Shown: positions 6,287-12,218 of the stretch, in pieces
Layout: the number at the start of each line of letters is the position of its first letter
How positions within the stretch are numbered: position 1 is the stretch's first letter
Source of the DNA: Chlamydiota bacterium
Lineage (GTDB): Bacteria > Chlamydiota > Chlamydiia > Chlamydiales > JAJFMK01
Reading direction: 5' to 3'
Assembly (NCBI GenBank): GCA_021772215.1
Contig: JAJFMK010000239.1
Location: 1-14,702 of the forward strand
Length of the DNA stretch: 14,702 nt
Translations under genes and position numbers: made by a program
The notes under the pieces: generated by a model
What the model was told of the DNA's origin: nothing
Databases searched by the model: none
The model's input: the letters and a program-made list of their open reading frames with translations, nothing else

Positions 6287-7825
6287 ATGCGTTCAAGGTG
6301 GTCTCTCTATCTATTCTTAGTTCTTCTTCTCATCTGCTGCACGGATAAGGTTGAGAAGGATCCTTCTACTTCTCGGTCGATTGATACAACACAAAAAGAG
6401 GTTGAGACGCTCTTTAATCAGGGAATGCTCTACTACTGGGGCAAAGAGTATGCCAGAAGCGTTCGAGCCTTTGACCGCTCAATTGAGATCGACCCCTCCT
6501 GCGCGATCTGCTATGCAGCTAGGGCATTGGCTCTCTCAAGAAACTTTGAGAGGGGAAATGATATCTTAACGATTCCACTTCCAGACGACGATAGAGAGAG
6601 GGCCTTTGTCTTTGCTGTTGCTGCCAGACTGGACCGGCGCGGCATTCAGTTAGATACACTTCGTGAAATTAGAAGCGACTATCCTGACGATCCCGACCTG
6701 GCGTCACTCTTCGCCGAAGCGCTGATGGATAGGGAGGGAAAGCCCTATTGGCAAAGGGGGGGCGAGCCTAGAGAACATACCGAAGAGGCTCTTAGTATCT
6801 TGCAAACTACGCTGAGTGCTTACCCTAATCATACCGGCGCCAACCGCCTCTATATTGAGCTGATGACAGTCTCAGAAAACCCCGCACTCGCCCTCGCACC
6901 TGCCGAGAGGCTCGTCGCATCTCTTTCAGGAGAGGTAGCCTACCTTCAGACGCTGCCCGCTACGACTTTTATCCGCTTAGGGCGCTATCAAGATGCTGTC
7001 AACTTAAGTAGCAAAACAAATGGTCTGTTTGAGGATCATGACACAAATGAGGAGTCAACGAGGCAACAGGTCGCTTGGTATGCCCTGGCGATGCAGGGGA
7101 AGAAAAAGGACGCCAAAAGAGCGGCTCAGCGTAGTGTTAGTCAAGTTCCATATGAGCGGATCGATTCCGATGTAACCCTCGAAAGAAATGTACCGACCTA
7201 CCTTTTCTACCTTGTCCAGTTTCAAGATTGGGAGGAGGTTTTAAGACAGCCCACGCCGCCAAGAAACCTTATCTACACAAACGCCATGCACCATTTTTCT
7301 AGAGGGATAGCACTATTGAAAAAGGGAGATGTCGCCGGAGCTAGGCAAGAGCAAAAACAGCTTCAGGCCCTTTTGAAAGAGCCTCTGCTAAAAAATATCC
7401 CGAGCCGAGATTGGTATCCTCACGATGTCGCTCAAGTGGCTAATCTCTATCTCCAAGGGGAGATCGCCGCCTCTTTGGATGATGCAAAGATGATGCAGGA
7501 GAAGTTTCAAAAAGCTATTAATTTAGAAGATAAACTTCCCTTAAGAGAGCCACCACACTGGTTCAGTTCTGTACGCCTAGCCTACGCCAAGCATCTCAAC
7601 TGCCTTGGCGAGTCCGAGAAGGCAGAGGAGCTACTTTTAGAGGATCTTAAAAGACACCCGATGAATGGCCCAGCACTCTACAATTTAATGGAGAGTCTGA
7701 TGATGCAGGGGAATGTCTTCTCTGCTCAGGAGGTCGAGCGCCACTATAAGAAGGCTTGGAGTGAGGCGGAAATTTCACTTGAAGAGGGTTGCCCAGAGAT
7801 TTTAACCGAAGAGGAGGAAAAATGA
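6287..7825 (+). CDS. TPR-repeat lipoprotein candidate
   Basis: A 512-residue protein starting with a basic, hydrophobic signal sequence that ends in LLLICC (Cys17/Cys18), a relaxed lipobox that could be processed after Lgt modification. The first TPR is clear at about 44-78 (GMLYYWGKEYARSVRAFDRS, then IEIDPSCA). More helical repeats occupy about 130-260, and C-terminal TPRs lie at about 370-490. The central part matches, from memory, a widespread TPR family in which residues like NHYYIHAVE and GHLVHMPSHIY are conserved. Here the corresponding segments read NRLYIELMT (about 187-195) and VAYLQTLPATTFIRLGRY (about 217-234), so the histidines are gone. The start is supported by a G-rich Shine-Dalgarno sequence. 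The stop overlaps the next start (ATGA). Function unknown; a scaffold at an envelope membrane is likely. Confidence 0.82.
   Translation: MRSRWSLYLFLVLLLICCTDKVEKDPSTSRSIDTTQKEVETLFNQGMLYYWGKEYARSVRAFDRSIEIDPSCAICYAARALALSRNFERGNDILTIPLPDDDRERAFVFAVAARLDRRGIQLDTLREIRSDYPDDPDLASLFAEALMDREGKPYWQRGGEPREHTEEALSILQTTLSAYPNHTGANRLYIELMTVSENPALALAPAERLVASLSGEVAYLQTLPATTFIRLGRYQDAVNLSSKTNGLFEDHDTNEESTRQQVAWYALAMQGKKKDAKRAAQRSVSQVPYERIDSDVTLERNVPTYLFYLVQFQDWEEVLRQPTPPRNLIYTNAMHHFSRGIALLKKGDVAGARQEQKQLQALLKEPLLKNIPSRDWYPHDVAQVANLYLQGEIAASLDDAKMMQEKFQKAINLEDKLPLREPPHWFSSVRLAYAKHLNCLGESEKAEELLLEDLKRHPMNGPALYNLMESLMMQGNVFSAQEVERHYKKAWSEAEISLEEGCPEILTEEEEK
7811..7818 (+). promoter_or_regulatory. ribosome-binding site fixing the EPSPS-like start
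   Basis: GAGGAGGA lies just before the ATG at 7822, inside the last codons of the TPR gene. It favours 7822 over an in-frame upstream start at 7789, and shows that the EPSPS-like gene has its own strong translation signal besides coupling to the upstream stop. Confidence 0.7.
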
Positions 7826-8502
7826 GTCAGGGATCAAGCTGGATTATTGAACCCTCAACTTTAGAGGGCAATCTCCGAGCAAAAAAGGAGCTTATTGCAC
7901 CTCTGTTGGTGGCTGCCGTGTTGACCAGATCTGCCGTAACGCTAAAAGGGATAGACCCCAAGCAGTGGGAACTGGCCGCTAAAGAGCTCCATCTTCTTGA
8001 GCAGATGGGCGGGCGATTTGATCTCAACAGCCGTCGCGGTGAGGTGGTCACAGCCATGAGCCCTCAACTCTCTATAGATATGGAAATTGGGGTTAGCGTC
8101 AAAACACTACCCCTTTTAATTCTCTTAGCCACACTTAGAACGATGTCTACCGAACTCTACCCTATAGACCAGCCAACCGCGGAAGAGAGCCAAACCCTTC
8201 GTATCGTCTGTACGGAGCTGCAGAAGATGGGAGTAAAACTCGAAAGAGGACGAATTGGGGTAAAGGTGACGCCAACTAGACTCATTGGGGCGACAGTGTC
8301 GACCCATGACGACCCCAAAGCGGGCACTGTCCTGGCGCTAGCTGGCCTTGTAGCCCGTGGTCAGACTCGAATCACCGAGGCAGAATGTATCAGCAGCCTC
8401 TATCCTACCCTTGTGCATGACCTTTTGGCCCTTGGGGCTCAGATACGAAAAGTGAGGAAGACCTCCTCAAATAGCAGCCGATGTGTTACAATTTCGCCCT
8501 AA
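7822..8502 (+). CDS. half-length EPSP-synthase-like protein (probably not catalytic)
   Basis: This 226-residue protein aligns by eye with the C-terminal half of 5-enolpyruvylshikimate-3-phosphate synthase (AroA). Landmarks are LVAAVLTRSAVTLKGID (about 29-45), TLPLLILLAT (95-104), EESQTLRIVCTELQKMG (121-137), HDDPKAGTVLALAGL (162-176) and EAECISSLYP (186-195). The matching AroA motifs carry catalytic or phosphate-binding residues that are changed here: Asp of the D-x-L-P motif is Lys94, K-E-[ST]-D-R is E-E-S-Q-T, and D-H-R is D-P-K. The N-terminal half, needed to close the active site, is absent. An intact frame, a strong ribosome-binding site and tight coupling argue against a dead pseudogene. 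MurA shares the fold, but AroA fits better. Enzyme activity is therefore doubtful. Confidence 0.7.
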   Translation: MSQGSSWIIEPSTLEGNLRAKKELIAPLLVAAVLTRSAVTLKGIDPKQWELAAKELHLLEQMGGRFDLNSRRGEVVTAMSPQLSIDMEIGVSVKTLPLLILLATLRTMSTELYPIDQPTAEESQTLRIVCTELQKMGVKLERGRIGVKVTPTRLIGATVSTHDDPKAGTVLALAGLVARGQTRITEAECISSLYPTLVHDLLALGAQIRKVRKTSSNSSRCVTISP

Positions 8503-8525
8503 TTTAAGTTGTAAGAGAAGATGAG

Positions 8526-9047
8526 ATGACACAACTGATTTTAATTGGAATGCCCCGAAGTGGTAAAAGCACAATTGGAGAGCAGGTTGCCACTAAACTT
8601 AAAATTCCCTTTTATGACATCGATAAAAAGGCTTTAGAGAGAGCCGGCCTCTCATCTATCCAAGAGAGTGACCTAGAGCGCTTTCGAAAGCATGAAAGAG
8701 ATGTTTTTGAGGAGTTGGTAACAGAGAAAAGTGGAATCATCGCCACTGGAGGAAACACCCCTTTGATCGTCCCCAACTTCCAGGAGCTGACAGATGACTC
8801 GTCAGTTGTTTTTCTCTATAGTCAGTGGGAGCAGATCTGGAAAAGAATTGACAAAGAGGGGTCAACGCCCCTCTTTTTAGATCCCAACAACCCCGAAGAC
8901 TCCTTCAAAGAGCTATATAAGAGCCGCCTCGTTCACTACCTACACTTTGCCCACTACCGCATTGATACGACAAAGCTTCGCCAAGATGAGGTGGTTGAAA
9001 GACTTGTCCGTCTAGTAACCGTGGGAAGTGCCGCAGCCGCAGGATGA
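8526..9047 (+). CDS. shikimate-kinase-like P-loop kinase
   Basis: A 173-residue protein of shikimate-kinase size and fold. It has the Walker A motif GMPRSGKST (8-16), the D-x-D motif FYDID (Asp31, Asp33) and the substrate-binding FRKHE (Arg54). ATGGN (73-77) stands where shikimate kinases have GGG, and R-x3-Y-x3-A (Arg134, Tyr138, Ala142) is where the C-terminal substrate-binding Arg is expected. In the LID the usual R-P-L is T-P-L (114-116), so the ATP-contacting Arg is missing. It follows the EPSPS-like gene by 23 nt. The aroA-aroL adjacency of pathogenic chlamydiae (from memory) suggests descent from a genuine shikimate kinase. Either it remains a functional, diverged AroK/AroL or it phosphorylates another small substrate. 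Its last 36 bp overlap the convergent Fe-S carrier gene. Confidence 0.75.
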   Translation: MTQLILIGMPRSGKSTIGEQVATKLKIPFYDIDKKALERAGLSSIQESDLERFRKHERDVFEELVTEKSGIIATGGNTPLIVPNFQELTDDSSVVFLYSQWEQIWKRIDKEGSTPLFLDPNNPEDSFKELYKSRLVHYLHFAHYRIDTTKLRQDEVVERLVRLVTVGSAAAAG

Positions 9048-9581
9048 TTTGGCGTTGGGGTTGGAGATCTTAAAGCCGGCGCCCTGAAGACCATCAACAT
9101 AGTCAATCACTGAGCCAACAAGACGTCCCACAGAAGCTTTGTCAACATGGATCTCGATGCCGTTCGAGCTAAAGACCATATCTTCATCGCTAGCTTTGTT
9201 AGAAAAGTCTAGGATATATTCAAAGCCGCTGCAGCCGGCGAGGCGGTCGCCAAAGCGAAGAGCATGGCCCTCTTTGCCATCCTCTTTTAACACCTGTTTG
9301 AATTTCTCAGCGGCGCGCTTCGTAACGGTGATGGTCTCCGGATCATATTCGGCCTCTTGCTCTTTGAGAAGGTCGTTGAGGCGACCAACAAGATAGTCGA
9401 TCTCTCCCTCTTCCTTGCCGTGACCCATCATCCCTGCTTCTAGGGTTTCCCATGTCGCTGCCGAGCAGCCGACACAGTGCAGGCCGGCGTTAGTGATCTC
9501 CTGAGAGAGCTTCTGCGCCTTCATCGGAAAAGAGGAGAGAATATCCTCTATTGTCATACCTTTATGGATAGTCTTAGTCAT
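9012..9581 (-). CDS. DUF1858 domain fused to A-type iron-sulfur carrier (IscA/HesB family)
   Basis: A 189-residue two-domain protein. Residues about 5-75 match DUF1858, with HCVGCSAATWETLEAG (Cys36, Cys39) and the GHG that follows. Residues about 83-185 are an A-type Fe-S cluster carrier with TKRAAEKFKQVL, the first ligand Cys117 in AGCSGFEY, and the C-terminal pair Cys181/Cys183 in SSCGCG. A-type carriers pass [2Fe-2S] or [4Fe-4S] clusters from scaffold to target proteins. DUF1858 is usually a stand-alone or redox-enzyme-associated domain with a C-x-x-C pair. The ATG at 9581 has a GGGGGAG ribosome-binding site and lies 9 nt after the ferredoxin stop, so the two genes are one operon and probably cooperate in cluster assembly. 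Confidence 0.88.
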   Translation of the reverse strand: MTKTIHKGMTIEDILSSFPMKAQKLSQEITNAGLHCVGCSAATWETLEAGMMGHGKEEGEIDYLVGRLNDLLKEQEAEYDPETITVTKRAAEKFKQVLKEDGKEGHALRFGDRLAGCSGFEYILDFSNKASDEDMVFSSNGIEIHVDKASVGRLVGSVIDYVDGLQGAGFKISNPNAKSSCGCGTSHGY

Positions 9582-9590
9582 GCTCTCCCC

Positions 9591-9857
9591 CTAGAAAGTA
9601 ATGCGTACAGTGCCGCTTTTTATTTTACATTGACATGCGAGACGCTCATCTTCAGTGTCTTCGCCTAAGAAGTCCTCCTCCTCTTGTGTAGGAGGGGTGA
9701 GGTTCTCTTTGCCATCTTTAACCTCAATCACACAGGTTCCGCAGACGCCCTCTGTGCACGCAAAGGGCACACCCGCATCTTCACATGACTCAGCAATTGC
9801 TGCCCCATCGGGAAGCTCCAGCTCATCATTATCGTGATCTATGATTAATTTAGCCAT
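9591..9857 (-). CDS. [2Fe-2S] ferredoxin
   Basis: An 88-residue plant-type ferredoxin, a small soluble electron carrier. The cluster-binding cysteines are Cys34, Cys39 and Cys42 (ACTEGVCGTC, pattern C-x4-C-x2-C), with the fourth at Cys75 (LACQC; Cys77 is a possible alternative ligand). The protein is strongly acidic, as usual for electron-donating ferredoxins. AGAGG stands 5 nt or so before the ATG. It is the first gene of a two-gene operon with the A-type Fe-S carrier, and a promoter is visible at 9882-9910. The partner reductase or acceptor is not in the window. Confidence 0.93.
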   Translation of the reverse strand: MAKLIIDHDNDELELPDGAAIAESCEDAGVPFACTEGVCGTCVIEVKDGKENLTPPTQEEEDFLGEDTEDERLACQCKIKSGTVRITF

Positions 9858-9881
9858 TCTCTACCTCTGAATTAAACACTA

Positions 9882-9910
9882 AATATACCCCAAAAACCTC
9901 AAAAAAGCAA
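9882..9910 (-). promoter_or_regulatory. probable promoter of the ferredoxin operon
   Basis: On the minus strand TTGCTT (9905-9910) and TATATT (9882-9887) are separated by exactly 17 nt, a good fit to a housekeeping sigma-70/sigma-66 promoter. Transcription would start near 9875, leaving a leader of about 18 nt with the ribosome-binding site. The -35 box abuts the lgt stop codon, so the ferredoxin operon is probably transcribed independently of lgt. Confidence 0.55.
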
Positions 9911-10768
9911 CTACGGAACCTTCTGACAGGAAACAGAAGGCTTTCTTAGGAGAAGGTAGAGACCGGCTGAGATAAAGGGAATGCTGAGCAGCTGTCCTGT
10001 TTGAAGGATCCAGTCGTCAAAGAGGCCCATCTGGGAGCTTTTCCAAAATTCGATGATAAAGCGGCTGCCGAAGATGAGAATGAAAAAGAGACCTACAATA
10101 GAGCCCGGTTTGTGGGGTCGATTAATCAGTTTATAAAGGAGAAAAAAGCTAAAGAGGTAGCAGGCCGCCTCGTAGAGAGGAATGGGATGTCTTGGAAAAG
10201 GGGGGAGGCCATCCATCGCATGGGGGAAGATGACGCCCCAAGGCATTGTTGTATAGGTTCCTAAGATCTCTTGGTTAAAGAAGTTCCCCAGGCGAATGAA
10301 GACGGCCCCTAACGCGACGGGAACCACATATATATCAAACCAGCTCAAAAAGGGGATTTCATGTAGATCTTTTTTTGAACGCAGCCAGAAGATGGCAATC
10401 ATAATAAGAAGACCGACAGCGCCGCCATGGCTCGCTAAGCCTCCCTCCCAGGTTGAGAGAAGACTCATCGGGTGGGTAATAATACGGTCAAAATCATAGA
10501 AGAGGACATGGCCAAGCCTCGCTCCCACAACGGCTCCTAAGACAGACATCCAGGTGATGCGGTCGGCTAATGTGCGGCTCTTCTCTTTTGCCCTACTCTC
10601 CTCCTCTCCTTTTGAAAGAAGATAATTCAAAACCAGCTTTTTGAAGACTAGATAACCGAGGAAAAATCCTAAGGCAAAGAGAAAACCATAAATTTTAACG
10701 GGATGGTCGACGTATGGTATCGTAAAAAGATCTGTTGGGGGGTCCCAAACTAGGTTGGCAATCTGCAT
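9911..10768 (-). CDS. lgt: prolipoprotein diacylglyceryl transferase
   Basis: Lgt transfers diacylglycerol from phosphatidylglycerol to the lipobox Cys of prolipoproteins in the cytoplasmic membrane, the first step of lipoprotein maturation. About seven hydrophobic segments are seen. Signature motifs are VKIYGFLFALGF near the N-terminus, GARLGHVLFYDF, GGLASHGGAVGLL (the His-Gly-Gly motif), the Lgt signature RLGNFFNQEILG, PWGVIFP and RHPIPLYEA. I place the start at the ATG at 10768 (285 residues). The longer frame to 10840 would run through the tRNA gene and is rejected. There is no Shine-Dalgarno sequence; instead a T-run and GCCT precede the ATG. tRNA-Pro ends only 13 nt upstream, so the lgt message probably begins by tRNA processing or shares its promoter. 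Confidence 0.95.
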   Translation of the reverse strand: MQIANLVWDPPTDLFTIPYVDHPVKIYGFLFALGFFLGYLVFKKLVLNYLLSKGEEESRAKEKSRTLADRITWMSVLGAVVGARLGHVLFYDFDRIITHPMSLLSTWEGGLASHGGAVGLLIMIAIFWLRSKKDLHEIPFLSWFDIYVVPVALGAVFIRLGNFFNQEILGTYTTMPWGVIFPHAMDGLPPFPRHPIPLYEAACYLFSFFLLYKLINRPHKPGSIVGLFFILIFGSRFIIEFWKSSQMGLFDDWILQTGQLLSIPFISAGLYLLLRKPSVSCQKVP

Positions 10769-10781
10769 AGGCAAAAAAAAA

Positions 10782-10856
10782 TCGGAGTAGAGGGATTCGA
10801 ACCCCCGACCTACTGCTCCCAAAGCAGCCGCGCTAGCCAAGCTGCGCTATACTCCG
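10782..10856 (-). tRNA. tRNA-Pro (anticodon UGG)
   Basis: A 75-nt cloverleaf reads cleanly on the minus strand. Acceptor CGGAGTA pairs with TACTCCG; the D-arm is GCGC-loop-GCGC; the anticodon stem GCTGC/GCAGT encloses TTTGGGA with anticodon TGG. The T-arm is GGGGG-TTCGAAT-CCCTC, and the discriminator is A. CCA is not encoded and must be added enzymatically. A run of T follows the 3' end directly. UGG can read most or all proline codons. It lies between a small hypothetical gene (stop 29 nt upstream) and lgt (13 nt downstream). Confidence 0.95.
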
Positions 10857-10885
10857 ATAAAAGGTAAGACTACCAGATCTGTCGA

Positions 10886-11239
10886 TTAATTTGAAGGCGC
10901 TTTTTCCTCTGTTTGCCGTTGAGAGGCAATGATTTCGTTGATCATCTCTAAGACCAAAAGGGAAACAAGGCAGACTTTTGCCCCTAGCTCAAGCTGGTCC
11001 AGCGTTATTCCTTTAGGAAGCTCGCCGGCAAGAGCGATTAGCTCCTGAGGAGATTTTTGCAAAAGCTTGATCCTGTCAGAAAGAGGTAGCTTTTCGTCGC
11101 ACTCCAGCAGAGCGCAGGCGATGACAATTGGCCCCTTAGCCAATGCTGAGAAGGGGAGCTTTTTTACCTCTTCAATAGATAGCCCCCATCTTCCTGTTAA
11201 ATAACAGGCCGCTCCGCCACAAACTAATCCAGTAAACAT
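10886..11239 (-). CDS. hypothetical protein with N- and C-terminal hydrophobic segments
   Basis: A 117-residue protein that I do not recognise. It begins with a hydrophobic, Cys-containing stretch (MFTGLVCGGAACYLTG) and has a helical middle part that includes LSIEEVKKLPFSALAKGP and several Leu/Glu-rich helices. A second hydrophobic helix (KVCLVSLLVLEMINEII) comes near the C-terminus, followed by a polar tail. GGAG at a good distance before the ATG supports translation. It precedes tRNA-Pro and lgt on the same strand with short gaps, so the three may be one transcript, from which the tRNA would be cut out. It could be a small membrane-associated protein; no function can be assigned. Confidence 0.7.
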   Translation of the reverse strand: MFTGLVCGGAACYLTGRWGLSIEEVKKLPFSALAKGPIVIACALLECDEKLPLSDRIKLLQKSPQELIALAGELPKGITLDQLELGAKVCLVSLLVLEMINEIIASQRQTEEKAPSN

Positions 11240-11292
11240 AAAAAAACTCCAAATAAGAGCGAAATATTAACAAAAATGGCATATTCAGGTCT

Positions 11293-12156
11293 ATGAGTTA
11301 CCATACTGAAAGAGATATTGAGTCTATCATTCAATTTTTAAAAAAGCATGAAGATCAAAGCTTATTTCTTCTGGGAAATTTAGAATCCTACGGCCCAACA
11401 GTTTCTGAAAAACCCTATTCGGGTAACTATCAAGCAATCTGCCAAGGTGATGAGCTTATCGCTGTCTTCTGCTTAACCCGCGTCGGTAATCTCCTTATCA
11501 CTTCAACAGTAGTTGAGCCTATCTTTGAAACTCTCCTCGACGCCTGCTTAAAGGAGAAACTACCCATCCGCGGACTTCTAGGAGAGTGGGACTTTTGCCA
11601 TAAGTTTTGGCCCTATCTCAAAAATCAAGGGATCATAAATGAAGAGGAGTACTCCTCAAAAGAGCCGCTATATCGACTTCTTCTTCAACCAGATCAAAAG
11701 GTGAGTTTTCCTAACACTAGCAGGTTAACCGAGGAACATTTTAATGGGTGGAGAAGGCTCAACCGTGACTACTTAAAGGAGGCAGGTCTTCCACAAGGCT
11801 TAACTGACGAAGAGGTCTATGAGCTCTATCTTCAAGAGGTGGCAAACGGGGAGATTTGGGGGCATTTTGTCGATAATCAACTCGTCTCGATTGCTGATCT
11901 CAACGCTAAAGCGTTCGATCTGGCACAGCTTGGCGGCGTCTACACAGATCCCAATCATCGACGAAAGGGCTACTCTAAACGTGTGATCCAAAAACTAATC
12001 CAAGATATTGCCATTGAGGGCGCATCCAAATTGGTTATCTTCACTGAAGAGGACAATATCGGCGCTCAAAAGCTATATGAATCGCTGGGCGCTGAGCAGG
12101 TGGGATACTACTCTCTTAACTTCGGGCGCCCGTTTCAGAATTCATCGATAGGATAG
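11293..12156 (+). CDS. GNAT family N-acetyltransferase
   Basis: A 287-residue protein with a C-terminal GNAT acetyltransferase domain. The acetyl-CoA-binding motif A is visible as GGVYTDPNHRRKGYSKRVIQ (about residues 215-235, with the Q/R-x-x-G/R loop R-R-K-G-Y). It is followed by the typical ending EEDNIGAQKLYESLGAE and a last strand. The N-terminal half (with SLFLLGNLESYG and FCLTRVGNLLI) looks like a degenerate GNAT-like domain, as in two-domain members of the family. The substrate is unknown. The gene stands alone between two divergent/convergent neighbours. A stem with a T-run at its 3' end probably ends transcription. Confidence 0.87.
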   Translation: MSYHTERDIESIIQFLKKHEDQSLFLLGNLESYGPTVSEKPYSGNYQAICQGDELIAVFCLTRVGNLLITSTVVEPIFETLLDACLKEKLPIRGLLGEWDFCHKFWPYLKNQGIINEEEYSSKEPLYRLLLQPDQKVSFPNTSRLTEEHFNGWRRLNRDYLKEAGLPQGLTDEEVYELYLQEVANGEIWGHFVDNQLVSIADLNAKAFDLAQLGGVYTDPNHRRKGYSKRVIQKLIQDIAIEGASKLVIFTEEDNIGAQKLYESLGAEQVGYYSLNFGRPFQNSSIG

Positions 12157-12170
12157 AAAGCGCCCTTTTT
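12124..12170 (+). terminator. probable intrinsic terminator after the GNAT gene
   Basis: GGGCGC (12124-12129) pairs with GCGCCC (12160-12165), and after a 3-nt bulge TTTC (12133-12136) pairs with GAAA (12156-12159). Five T residues follow at 12166-12170. The stem begins inside the last codons of the GNAT gene. The loop is long (about 19 nt) and the bulge weakens it, but position and T-run fit a rightward terminator. Confidence 0.5.
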
Positions 12171-12218
12171 GGTGGTATTGATACTTTTTCTCCTAACGAG
12201 CAATTATGAAATAGTCTC

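Noticed and set aside
7789..7821. Upstream start for the EPSPS-like protein
   Set aside because: A strong GAGGAGGA ribosome-binding site points to the ATG at 7822, and the extension lies wholly inside the TPR gene.
10769..10840. N-terminal extension of Lgt to 10840
   Set aside because: These codons run through the tRNA-Pro gene and the T-run after it. Lgt homology begins at the ATG at 10768.
10782..10856. tRNA-Pro as an integration site of a mobile element
   Set aside because: No integrase, no partial tRNA repeat and only ordinary chromosomal genes are seen on either side.
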